Positions 1-6,640 are shown, counted from the first letter of the stretch. The stretch: 13,372 bases of DNA from Clostridiales bacterium (GCA_027357125.1 DAHVVW010000015.1:1-13372), one strand, 5' to 3'. Notes: generated by a model not told the origin, from the letters alone. Program-made: numbers and translations.

Positions 1-129
1 AACTTCTTTCACCCCTGTCAGCCCGCTTACGCCTGTCTGAAGGAAATCGACCGTAGAAATATCCAATACCCCTTCCAGAAAAAGCACAGCCCTCTGCTCA
101 GAGATCTCCGTCCGGATTTGCAACAACAT
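1..129 (-). CDS. STAS-domain protein, anti-sigma-factor antagonist-like (5' part only)
   Basis: The first 43 codons of a gene that runs off the left edge. It begins MLLQIRTEISEQRAVLFLEG and continues with VLDISTV, the alternating beta-strand pattern and 'LDIS' turn seen near the N-terminus of STAS proteins such as SpoIIAA and RsbV. In that family a conserved Ser, phosphorylated by an anti-sigma kinase and freed by a PP2C phosphatase, controls partner binding; that residue would lie outside the window, so it cannot be checked. The ATG is five bases past the fapA-like stop and has a GGAG ribosome site inside the end of that gene, so the two are translationally close. The PP2C phosphatase two genes upstream is a natural candidate enzyme for it. 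STAS membership rests on a short fragment; the role is inferred from context. Confidence 0.7.
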   Translation of the reverse strand, partial: MLLQIRTEISEQRAVLFLEGVLDISTVDFLQTGVSGLTGVKEV

Positions 130-134
130 TCCAC

Positions 135-1952
135 TCACGACTCCTTTCTGGTACCGGGATACTCTCGCTCCAGCCTTAAGTCCCCGTCCTTGCCTACGCT
201 GGCTCGCAAACGGCGGCAGTTCTCCGCAATAACCAGGTGATCCGCACCGTGTTCAATGGTTACAACCGGATGGACAATATTGGCTTCCAAACAACAATTG
301 TCGAGCATCCGGATAATTACCTGTGCATCATTGGGGGAACCCAGTTCCTGAACCTGGATTTTTTCCCGGGCAGTCAGGCGGCCGCCTCTTACCTTGCCAC
401 CGCTGATTAGAATTTGACCTGCGGCGTCCAGCTCCGAAACAATGCTGCCCTGTCCTTTCACAATGATGTTTCCGCTCGCCCACACCACACTGTTTTGCAC
501 ATAGCCCACCTGCACATCGGCTGTATTGCTGATCAGCCACATCAGAGTCTCTAGGGTCTGTTGCACCTCTTGGCTTAGCAACTCCATTTCAGCCTGCTTT
601 TTTATGCGAAGCGGACCTAAATTACACAGTTTTTCGTTTAGATCCCGCCCTAACTCAACCAGTTCTTGTTGCGGCCAATTTTCCGTTTCAGCCAACACGG
701 CCAGAAAATCATTGACAAGCTTTGGTACATCCTTATACTTGAAATCCATTAAGAGCTGAACCAAGCGTCCTTCGCCATTCAGCTTCAGATCCGCGGTGTT
801 AAAAGACGGTTGGCGTTTCAGAACTTCCATGGAACTGAGCAGTTGCTTCAGGCGGTCTGCCAAATGCTTAAGCACCCCATATATTCGCCTGTACTGGGAC
901 GAGAAGCCGCCGGCCTGGATCCGGGCAGTGATAGCCTTGTTATGAATAATGATCTCGTTATTAGCATAAAGAGAAGCGTGCAGGACATCGCCCCATACCT
1001 CGATGCTCCCTCCGGCTTCCACACCAAAGCCGTCCAGAACGCTGCCCGTCACCACAATGTTGCCTTTGAACTTGATATTTCCGGTCTTTCTATCCACGTC
1101 TCCGTTGATGATGTGCACAGGCTGGACGGACAAATACTTACGGATTGATCCGTCTAAGACCGGTTTGCCGGAAACTGCAGCCACCGCAACCGCTCCGTTT
1201 TGAATGAGACTTACCCCACTCTTGATAAGGATCGGTTCGTCTCGCGGAGGGCGGGGTTGTATGATTTTACCTGTCACGTCCATTCCTGCCTTCCCGGCCA
1301 CAGGAAGGTTTTTGACCGCTAAAACAGTCCCTATGGCAACAGACAAAGGATTGCCCTGGCCGTAAGGTTCAACCGTTCCCTGGAAGCGCCCGCTATTTTG
1401 AAAGGTATAAACAATCCCGGCATCCTGGGGTGGTATTGGTGCCTGACCGGCTGCTGCCTCAATACTCATGTTCTCGTCTTCCAGCTCAACCGCTTGCCGG
1501 ATTGCTTCCTCGTTAATTCCGTAAACAACCTGATTTTGGTGCAGGAGATCCCGCACCTGTTCGAAAGTAAGCTGCGGCCAGATGACTTGAGCAAAGCAGG
1601 CTTTAACCACTGCTTCCCCTGTCGGCGGAATATCTTCAACCACATAGCGTTTCCCGGGCTTTTTCCGCACTTGCAAAAAAGCTTTAAGCTTGTCACTGCT
1701 TAATTTAACCTCCACGGCCAGAAAGGGTTCCGTATTAAGGAGTTGTAATTCAACACTGTCCCCTTCGTGGACAAAAGCAGTCCGAACTATTTTTTCTCCA
1801 TTAAGGAGAACTTGCACATTCTTGTCCGGACTGAGCGTCGGAAACTTGCCGAGCCCCCGGGGATTGCACACGATAACTTGACCGTTCTTAATTGTAACCC
1901 AGCCATCCTGATCCGGCAGATCCGCTTGTTGCCCAACTCCTATGCCAACCAT
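135..1952 (-). CDS. DUF342 / FapA-family protein
   Basis: A 605-residue soluble protein of the DUF342 family, now usually named flagellar assembly protein A after the Vibrio vulnificus FapA protein. Older databases often call members 'polymerase', without support. The N-terminal ~160 residues hold small beta-rich segments. Residues about 175-350 carry the typical DUF342 beta-helix rungs, with the family-like run GTVLAVKNLPVAGKAGMDV (209-227) and repeated G-x-I/V turns (VTGSVLDGFGVEAGGSIEV). A predicted helical, coiled-coil-like stretch follows (about 355-480), then more beta-helix repeats rich in Gly (about 490-570). No signal peptide or membrane segment is seen. Start is ATG with GGGGAAG about ten bases upstream. 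It lies 23 bases after the PP2C gene and five before the STAS gene. No flagellar gene is in view, so a motility role is inferred from the family and the c-di-GMP context only. Confidence 0.88.
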   Translation of the reverse strand: MVGIGVGQQADLPDQDGWVTIKNGQVIVCNPRGLGKFPTLSPDKNVQVLLNGEKIVRTAFVHEGDSVELQLLNTEPFLAVEVKLSSDKLKAFLQVRKKPGKRYVVEDIPPTGEAVVKACFAQVIWPQLTFEQVRDLLHQNQVVYGINEEAIRQAVELEDENMSIEAAAGQAPIPPQDAGIVYTFQNSGRFQGTVEPYGQGNPLSVAIGTVLAVKNLPVAGKAGMDVTGKIIQPRPPRDEPILIKSGVSLIQNGAVAVAAVSGKPVLDGSIRKYLSVQPVHIINGDVDRKTGNIKFKGNIVVTGSVLDGFGVEAGGSIEVWGDVLHASLYANNEIIIHNKAITARIQAGGFSSQYRRIYGVLKHLADRLKQLLSSMEVLKRQPSFNTADLKLNGEGRLVQLLMDFKYKDVPKLVNDFLAVLAETENWPQQELVELGRDLNEKLCNLGPLRIKKQAEMELLSQEVQQTLETLMWLISNTADVQVGYVQNSVVWASGNIIVKGQGSIVSELDAAGQILISGGKVRGGRLTAREKIQVQELGSPNDAQVIIRMLDNCCLEANIVHPVVTIEHGADHLVIAENCRRLRASVGKDGDLRLEREYPGTRKES

Positions 1953-1975
1953 CGGTTTTCACACTTCCCCACTTT

Positions 1976-3190
1976 TTATTCAACCTTAAACAATAAAAAG
2001 CTAATGTCATCTCGTTGCCTGGTATCACCTATGTATTGTCCAAGGTGAATAATTAATTTGTCGGCGATTTCCGCTGCGCTGAAGAGAGCGTTTTTTTCTA
2101 AAACGTCAACCACCTTGCACAAGCCGAATTGTTGTCCTTCCGCATTGGCGGCTTCCGTTACACCGTCACTGTAAAACAAAACAATATCGCTTTCTTTCAG
2201 CTGCACCCCTGCCAATTTGAATTTGTAATGTTCCATACCCCCTATGTAAACCCCTTTTACTTTAAGCAGTTCAAATTGCCCGGTCCGGCCATGATATATC
2301 AGCGGCGGGAGATGACCGGCATTGGCCAAAAACAGAACCTTTTTGACAGGCTCATACAGAGCGTACTGCAGCGTCACAAAAATGCTTTGACCGGCTAGAT
2401 CCGGATAAAGACCCCTATTCACTTCCGCAAGCACGGCATCAGGCTGAGAAAAAGTCCGGGCCGCAGTACGGAGGGCCACCCTGGTCATAGCCATCCATAA
2501 GGCAGCAGGAATCCCTTTCCCCATCACATCTCCCACGGCAATCCCCAACAGCTTATTCGGTGTTTGAAATAAGTCCAGGTAATCACCGCCTACCTCATGG
2601 GCCATCAACGAGCGCATGGCCAGGGAAATCCCTTTGATATCCGGTATTTTTTCCGGCAACAGACCTGTTTGGATATGCGCTGCCATTTCCAATTCTTTGC
2701 TCAGGCTCCTACCGTTGACACCGGAATGATAAGTATAATTGTAAATCCCCTGCGCCAGGTCGCGGCTAATTTGATGTACCAGCATCAGCGGGGCGTTCCC
2801 AGCGTGGATATCCGGAGCAAACCACAGGCAAACGGCTCCTATGACCTGAGTTTGTCTGACCAAGGGGCTGGCGATAAGGAGCAACTCCTGATTTCCTCCG
2901 ACCCGAAGTTTTTGCCAAACAAGAGCTTGCTCCTGCTCGATTGCCTGCTTGGCTACTGCAAAATCCAAGTTAACAAGTTCCGACGGCAAGTCCTTAACGG
3001 CTTGATACATCGCCAAGCGCTCCTGGCTTCGCCCCCCGCCGGAGCGAGCCAGCCACAGACTACAGCAGGAAGCTCCCAGATCCAAGCACAGGCGGCAAGT
3101 GATTTCTGTAAAAGCCTGCTCGTCTGCTTGCGCTTGCAGGAGGAGAGAACAGACCTGGTATAGAATTTCCTTCTCCTCTGTCTTTATCAT
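1976..3190 (-). CDS. GAF-PP2C (SpoIIE/RsbU-type) serine phosphatase
   Basis: A 404-residue protein with an N-terminal GAF-like sensor region (about 1-150), a short helical linker (KELEMAAHIQTGLLP, 165-179) typical of RsbU/RsbP-type enzymes, and a C-terminal PP2C SpoIIE domain. The metal-binding motifs are all present: GGDYLD (201-206), GDVMGKG (220-226), SDGVTEA (341-347) and DDISF (394-398), so it should be catalytically active. Family members dephosphorylate STAS anti-anti-sigma proteins; the STAS gene two places downstream is the likely substrate (inference). The frame can be extended ten codons upstream, but I chose the ATG one base after the previous stop because GAGGGG lies about seven bases before it and the extension would run into the HD-GYP gene. 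No membrane segment is present, so the sensor acts in the cytoplasm. The ligand of the GAF-like region is unknown. Confidence 0.9.
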   Translation of the reverse strand: MIKTEEKEILYQVCSLLLQAQADEQAFTEITCRLCLDLGASCCSLWLARSGGGRSQERLAMYQAVKDLPSELVNLDFAVAKQAIEQEQALVWQKLRVGGNQELLLIASPLVRQTQVIGAVCLWFAPDIHAGNAPLMLVHQISRDLAQGIYNYTYHSGVNGRSLSKELEMAAHIQTGLLPEKIPDIKGISLAMRSLMAHEVGGDYLDLFQTPNKLLGIAVGDVMGKGIPAALWMAMTRVALRTAARTFSQPDAVLAEVNRGLYPDLAGQSIFVTLQYALYEPVKKVLFLANAGHLPPLIYHGRTGQFELLKVKGVYIGGMEHYKFKLAGVQLKESDIVLFYSDGVTEAANAEGQQFGLCKVVDVLEKNALFSAAEIADKLIIHLGQYIGDTRQRDDISFLLFKVE

Positions 3191-3191
3191 C

Positions 3192-4268
3192 TCAATTCCC
3201 CTCATCCAAGAGCCGGACAATACAGCAGTTCGGATTTAACGCCAAATCCAACTCATAGGGCGGAACAATTCTTTTTCCTCCAGAATCGGCCAGCACTCTG
3301 ACCCGGGGCCGCGTTGGGTGTTCTTTGCAGGTCTGCACGACTACCCCTTTTTCTTGCGTATTGAGCATGATCAAGGTTCCAATGGGAAAAACAGCAACCG
3401 TGTTCATGAAATTTTCCACCACGTCAGGGTGAAAGAACTTTTCCCGGTTGGCAATAATTAATTCAAGAGCCTGAAAAGGCAAACAGCGAGGCTGCCCACC
3501 CCACCCGCTGGTTAACTTATCATAAAGATCGGTTACCGCAACAATCCTGGCAAATTCATTGATTGACTCCTTTGGCAGTTGCCTGGGATAGCCGCTACCG
3601 TTGTAACGTTCATGGTGTTGTAAAGCCACATGGGCAGCAGACAAACTAAAGTTTTCCAACTTGCGCAAAACCTTGAACCCCAGAACGGTATGCTGTTGAT
3701 ACAGGTTTTCTTCTTCGTCGGTCAAAGGCCTGTCCTGCTTCAAGACATTTTCCGGCAGCAAAGTATTCCCGATATCATGGAACAGAGCCCCTGTTCCCAG
3801 CTTGCAGAGTTTCTCCCGCTCATAGCCCATGGCAATCCCAGTAATCAGAGAAAGAATAGCCACATTCACACTGTGCCCAAACGTGTAATCGTTCAGAGCG
3901 CGGATATCCACCAAGTTAACGATTACATCCTTGTTGCTCAGCAATTCTTCGATAATATCGTCAACCACTGACTTTACCTTAGACAGCTCCAAAGCCGGGC
4001 TCAGCTTGAGATTATCCATAGCCTCCTTCGTTATTTTCAGGGCTTGCAACCGGGTCTTCTCCGAAACGACATCGTTGATTTCAAGATCGCCCACCTCTTC
4101 GTCATGAATATAAAGAGCAAGCACTCCCAGCTCTTGGAGCCTCTGAATATAGCGGGGAGTCAATGTGATCCCGGCAGCCAGCAAGGTCTCGCCGCTGGCC
4201 CCGTAAATCGCTCTGCTCACCTGCATACCCGCCCGCACCTTGTCAATGGGCATAGCCCGCACACTCAT
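3192..4268 (-). CDS. HD-GYP domain protein, divergent active site
   Basis: A 358-residue protein with a small N-terminal domain (about 1-70) and an HD-GYP domain (about 120-290) followed by a short beta-rich tail. H132, the HD pair (164-165), H193, HH (218-219), GYP (226-228) and D247 are present. Two usual features differ: the HDxGK lysine is Asn (HDIGN, 164-168), and the segment after D247 reads LYDKLTSGWGGQPR in place of the common DALTxDRPYR. HD-GYP enzymes hydrolyse c-di-GMP (or related dinucleotides) with a metal centre; here most metal ligands remain, but activity may be reduced or altered. The chosen ATG follows a GGGGGAGGG run at short spacing. An ATG at 4307, overlapping the previous stop as TGATG, gives 13 more residues and is a real alternative, though I see no good ribosome site for it. 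Confidence 0.87.
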   Translation of the reverse strand: MSVRAMPIDKVRAGMQVSRAIYGASGETLLAAGITLTPRYIQRLQELGVLALYIHDEEVGDLEINDVVSEKTRLQALKITKEAMDNLKLSPALELSKVKSVVDDIIEELLSNKDVIVNLVDIRALNDYTFGHSVNVAILSLITGIAMGYEREKLCKLGTGALFHDIGNTLLPENVLKQDRPLTDEEENLYQQHTVLGFKVLRKLENFSLSAAHVALQHHERYNGSGYPRQLPKESINEFARIVAVTDLYDKLTSGWGGQPRCLPFQALELIIANREKFFHPDVVENFMNTVAVFPIGTLIMLNTQEKGVVVQTCKEHPTRPRVRVLADSGGKRIVPPYELDLALNPNCCIVRLLDEGN

Positions 4269-4306
4269 CACCCTCCCCCTGGGGATTCCTGCCTGAAAGT
4301 CTCTCA

Positions 4307-5422
4307 TCAAGCCGATGGGTTAAATTCCGGTCGTGAACCTGAGTTGCGATCAAAGGTAATACTATTTACGGTTAAAGTGCGATTTTTCCTTAAGTCAATA
4401 ATCTTTTCTCCCTGTACAGGCCTTCCCTGCCGATCCGCAATGATGCGCACCACCGGACGGGTGGGTAAATCAGAGGCAAGCGCAATCACGACGCCCGTTT
4501 CTCCGCTGTTCAAAGTCACTGTGGAATGTTCTGGATAGAGGAGAACACAACTTCGCCAAGCCCGCACCACTTCCGGAGCATAACTCAAACCTGATCCGTT
4601 CAAGATCATCTCCAAGGCATGGTAAGGAGACAACCCAACTTTGTACGGACGGTCTTCAGTTAAGGCATCAAAAACATCCGCCACCGCTACGATTTGGGCA
4701 TTGGGATGAATTTCACCCGCCCGCAAACCGTCTGGGTAGCCTTGTCCTCCCCACCGCTCGTGGTGCTCCCGAATCACCCGCAAAACCTCGTCCGGCCAGC
4801 CCGCATCCCGTAAGACCTGTTCCCCGCGAACAGGATGGCTCTTGATCACTTGAAATTCCTCCGGCGACAAAGCGGACGGCTTGTGCAAAATCTCACGGGG
4901 AACCAGTAATTTGCCCCAATCGTGCAACACGGCGCCACTTGCTAAGTTGGTGAGTTCCTCAATCTCATACCCCAGATAGATGCCGATGATCGTCGCCAGC
5001 AAAGCCACATTCACAGAATGAATATAGGTATACCGATCATGGTTATCCAGCCAGGAGAAGCCGGGAAATCCGTGACACCTCTCCAGATCCTGCAGGGATC
5101 TTGCCAAAATCGGCAGCGCCTGTTTAAGATAATCAATCCGGATAAAATGAGAATTGTAGCGTATATGCTTAAGGGGGGCTTTCTGAAACTGATCGTCCTT
5201 GAAATCAACCGACTGTTTACGCCCCGCTAATTCGCTCCACTCATAGCTGACTACATAGATCTCTTTTTTACAGGCAAGCTCGAAAACTTGTGCGCTAACT
5301 GCTTCCCCTTTCTCCAAAAGTAAATAGCCTCCCTGATCAAACAAATCGAACGGTGAGGGCTTACCCTGTAAAACAGTATCAACCTGAATCGGAACAATCT
5401 GCAGTTTCAAGACACCATTCAC
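4307..5422 (-). CDS. HD-GYP domain c-di-GMP phosphodiesterase (canonical)
   Basis: A 371-residue protein and first gene of the c-di-GMP riboswitch operon. Residues 1-115 form a domain without a clear family. Residues about 120-300 are a full HD-GYP domain: H135, HDWGK (167-171), H196, HHERWGGQGYP (220-230), and AVADVFDALTEDRPYK (246-261). All expected metal ligands and the substrate-associated GYP and RPYK stretches are present, so c-di-GMP hydrolysis to pGpG/GMP is the expected activity. No membrane segment or receiver domain is visible; regulation may come through the N-terminal domain. The start is uncertain: GTG at 5422 begins inside the AAGGGG(TGA) ribosome-like site, while a TTG four codons later (5410) is spaced better from it. 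It overlaps or nearly abuts the second HD-GYP gene. Being under a c-di-GMP sensor suggests feedback control. Confidence 0.93.
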   Translation of the reverse strand: MNGVLKLQIVPIQVDTVLQGKPSPFDLFDQGGYLLLEKGEAVSAQVFELACKKEIYVVSYEWSELAGRKQSVDFKDDQFQKAPLKHIRYNSHFIRIDYLKQALPILARSLQDLERCHGFPGFSWLDNHDRYTYIHSVNVALLATIIGIYLGYEIEELTNLASGAVLHDWGKLLVPREILHKPSALSPEEFQVIKSHPVRGEQVLRDAGWPDEVLRVIREHHERWGGQGYPDGLRAGEIHPNAQIVAVADVFDALTEDRPYKVGLSPYHALEMILNGSGLSYAPEVVRAWRSCVLLYPEHSTVTLNSGETGVVIALASDLPTRPVVRIIADRQGRPVQGEKIIDLRKNRTLTVNSITFDRNSGSRPEFNPSA

Positions 5423-5431
5423 CCCTTTTTT

Positions 5432-5463
5432 AAAACAAAAGCGCCATACCCAGGAGGTATGGC
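5432..5463 (-). terminator. Intrinsic terminator, expression platform of the c-di-GMP riboswitch
   Basis: On the minus strand GCCATACC-TCCTG-GGTATGGC forms a perfect 8-bp stem with a 5-base loop, followed after two bases by TTTTGTTTT. It lies between the aptamer (ending near 5487) and the ribosome site of the first HD-GYP gene (from about 5431). That position is typical of a transcription-control platform. I could not identify a convincing antiterminator by eye. Confidence 0.82.
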
Positions 5464-5486
5464 AACTCTAACCAACTACTCCCTGT

Positions 5487-5570
5487 TCGGTAACCCAGCC
5501 GTCATCACCTTGAAGTGGAAGACCTGTGGCTTTGCGCCCCCGGCTTTCGCCGGGTTTGCCTTTGTCGCAG
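5487..5570 (-). promoter_or_regulatory. c-di-GMP class I (GEMM-I) riboswitch
   Basis: Read on the minus strand, the region shows the conserved GEMM-I pieces in order. First GGCAAACC (5560 down). Then a stem with a GAAA tetraloop (CCCGGC-GAAA-GCCGGG). Then GGCGCAAAGCCAC, a second variable stem, and finally ATGACGGC-TGGGTTACCGAA. These match the class I aptamer, in which the GAAA loop docks into the second arm and the ligand lies at the three-way junction between GGCAAACC and GCAAAGCC. The RNA leads directly into a terminator hairpin and then an HD-GYP c-di-GMP phosphodiesterase gene, a well-matched target. Boundaries are approximate. Whether ligand turns the operon on or off is not decided by what I see; feedback logic favours activation of a phosphodiesterase by c-di-GMP, but this is inference. 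Confidence 0.94.
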
Positions 5571-5610
5571 CGTTATGAATTATTCTGAACGAATTTTCAT
5601 TCTCTCTTGG

Positions 5611-5628
5611 TGCCACACTGATGTGGCA
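5611..5628. repeat. Perfect inverted repeat near the start of the riboswitch leader
   Basis: TGCCACA-CTGA-TGTGGCA, a 7-bp stem with a 4-base loop. It lies between the candidate minus-strand promoter and the riboswitch aptamer, just after the likely transcription start. It could be a 5'-end stem-loop of the mRNA or an operator; there is no T-run to make it a terminator on either strand. Confidence 0.6.
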
Positions 5629-5637
5629 TAGTGCCTG

Positions 5638-5667
5638 AATATATAACTTTAATGTAAGTATAAGTAA
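5638..5667 (-). promoter_or_regulatory. Weak candidate promoter of the c-di-GMP operon
   Basis: On the minus strand TTACTT and TATATT are separated by 18 bases in a very AT-rich stretch upstream of the riboswitch. It is the best sigma-A-like pair I found in the right place, but the match is modest and such pairs arise easily in AT-rich DNA. It would start RNA near 5631. Confidence 0.3.
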
Positions 5668-5709
5668 ATTTATATATAATCTTGTTTCAAATTGTACCAT
5701 TTAATCAAT

Positions 5710-5738
5710 TTGATGGTTAGATTCTAACAGTATATAAT
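5710..5738 (+). promoter_or_regulatory. Sigma-A promoter of the XRE regulator gene, with built-in palindrome
   Basis: TTGATG (5710-5715), 17 bases, then TATAAT (5733-5738), a near-consensus sigma-A promoter pointing at the XRE gene, with a likely start near 5745. The spacer holds a palindrome (5716-5728), and a second one starts four bases after the -10 box. Confidence 0.85.
5716..5728. promoter_or_regulatory. Candidate operator, palindrome inside the XRE promoter
   Basis: GTTAGA-T-TCTAAC, a perfect 6+1+6 palindrome filling most of the spacer between the -35 and -10 boxes. Small XRE repressors commonly bind such sites and block RNA polymerase; autoregulation by the adjacent XRE protein is the simple reading (inference). 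Confidence 0.5.
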
Positions 5739-5741
5739 TTT

Positions 5742-5756
5742 GTCTATTTTATAGAC
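5742..5756. promoter_or_regulatory. Candidate operator, palindrome at the XRE transcription start
   Basis: GTCTAT-TTT-ATAGAC, a perfect 6+3+6 palindrome covering the expected transcription start of the XRE gene. Its sequence differs from the spacer palindrome, so either it is a different site or one of the two is fortuitous. Confidence 0.4.
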
Positions 5757-5779
5757 TAATAGTTTGTAAACACTTATTG

Positions 5780-5809
5780 CACCTCCAGCTACAATAGGAG
5801 ATGGAGGTG
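5780..5809 (+). promoter_or_regulatory. Leader hairpin that can hide the XRE ribosome binding site
   Basis: CACCTCCA (5780-5787) is exactly complementary to TGGAGGTG (5802-5809), leaving a 14-base loop. The second arm contains GGAGGTG, the ribosome site for the TTG start at 5816. In the mRNA starting near 5745 this 8-bp stem would compete with ribosome binding, suggesting translational damping or a conditional switch. Confidence 0.6.
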
Positions 5810-5815
5810 ACAGGG

Positions 5816-6136
5816 TTGCATGATATACGAAAACTCGTAGGGTATAACATAAGATATTTTCGCAAGTTAAAGGGGTTTACGCAGGAAAAGCTGGCCGAAA
5901 TGATCGGTGTCAGCGGGGCATACATAGGATATATCGAAAGAGGAAAAAGAGGACCTTCCTTGGAACTCCTGGCGGAAATCGCTGCAAGCCTCATCGTAGA
6001 GCCGGCAGCATTGCTAACTTCATACGACGCCAAAGAACGCGAACTTTGTCAACTGCTGGCTGTTATGTCCGATAAAAAATCAAAACAAGTCAAATTTATC
6101 AGGGAAGTAGCTCAAGCCTACTTTCGGTCTTTGTAA
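5816..6136 (+). CDS. Small XRE-family transcriptional regulator
   Basis: A 106-residue cytoplasmic DNA-binding protein. Residues about 5-62 form a Cro/CI-type helix-turn-helix: NIRYFRKLKGFTQEKLAEMIGV is followed by SGAYIGYIERGKRGPSLELL, the classic 'LR..rGlTQ..LA...gvs...is..ErG.r.Ps...l' pattern. The C-terminal ~40 residues are helical and may mediate dimers. The start is TTG at 5816, chosen because GGAGGTGA ends about six bases before it. An in-frame ATG at 5801 would add five residues (MEVTG), but it overlaps that ribosome site and has AGGAG at zero spacing. It is the only plus-strand gene here, divergent from the c-di-GMP operon, with palindromes in its promoter. I infer autoregulation and possibly control of the divergent operon. 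It has no visible sensor domain. Confidence 0.88.
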   Translation: MHDIRKLVGYNIRYFRKLKGFTQEKLAEMIGVSGAYIGYIERGKRGPSLELLAEIAASLIVEPAALLTSYDAKERELCQLLAVMSDKKSKQVKFIREVAQAYFRSL

Positions 6137-6156
6137 AGCTAAAGAAAACAGAGTAG

Positions 6157-6193
6157 GGAAAAGGCCCTCGGCATCACGCCGAAGGCCTTTCCT
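6157..6193 (+). terminator. Hairpin terminator after the XRE gene, possibly bidirectional
   Basis: AAAGGCC-c-TCGGC, loop ATCAC, GCCGA-a-GGCCTTT: a 12-bp stem with one mismatch. The plus-strand tail is short (TTTCC). On the minus strand the tail is TTTTCCC, so it could also back up the rnpB terminator. Confidence 0.6.
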
Positions 6194-6204
6194 GGCACTG
6201 CCAG

Positions 6205-6248
6205 AAAAAACTGAAGGGAAACCGAATGCTATAGCATCTCAGTTTCCC
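6205..6248 (-). terminator. Rho-independent terminator of rnpB
   Basis: On the minus strand GGGAAAC...GTTTCCC (6248-6242 with 6222-6216) encloses further pairing (ATGC-TATA-GCAT plus TGA/TCG), about 14 bp with one bulge. It is followed by TTCAGTTTTTT. It lies a few bases after the mature end of the RNase P RNA. Confidence 0.85.
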
Positions 6249-6256
6249 ATGAGCAT

Positions 6257-6635
6257 GGCGAAGTCTCCGTTAAGCCGAGTTCTGTTCCTCTCTTAAGAGA
6301 GGTGATGATCATCTATCTGGGACCGCTGTTGCCAACGGCCTCATGCGACCTTACCCGGGAACGAAGCGGGCCGCTTCCTAGCTCCCCTATTCGGTCTTGC
6401 TTCAGGTGGGGTTTACAGGGCCAGCCAGTCACCTGGCTGCCGGTGAGCTCTTACCTCGCCTTTCCAGCCTTACCCAGCACTCAGTCGCCTGAGTGCCTGG
6501 CGGTATATCTCTGTTGCACTTTCCTTGGGGTAACCCCCACTGGGCGTTACCCAGCACCTTGCCCTATGAAGCTCGGACTTTCCTCAGAGACGACCTTTCG
6601 GTCCTTGCCTCCGCGATCATCTCGTCAACTTCGCC
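6257..6635 (-). ncRNA. rnpB: RNase P RNA (catalytic subunit), A-type-like
   Basis: The RNA that cleaves 5' leaders from precursor tRNAs. The minus strand shows the conserved landmarks in order: GAGGAAAGTCCG near the 5' end (the CR-I part of the core), GGGTAACGCCCAG and a paired arm, AACAGAGATATACCGCC, AGGTAAGAGCTCACC, AAGCAAGACCGAATAGGGG, and near the 3' end CAGATAGATGATCATC and GAACAGAACTCGGCTTA. The ends pair, GGCGAAGT at the 5' end with ACTTCGCC at the 3' end, giving about 379 nucleotides, usual for the family. The general layout looks A-type, as in many Clostridia, rather than the B-type of Bacillus, but I have not folded it. It has its own promoter whose spacing puts the start on the first G of the terminal helix, and its own terminator. 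Confidence 0.96.
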
Positions 6636-6640
6636 ACATA

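Noticed and set aside
1466..1881. Overlapping open frames within the DUF342 gene
   Set aside because: They are other-frame shadows of a clearly coding, family-matching gene and lack ribosome sites.
5476..5700. A 74-codon open frame on the minus strand upstream of the first HD-GYP gene
   Set aside because: It runs through the c-di-GMP riboswitch aptamer and the promoter region, and its composition is not protein-like.
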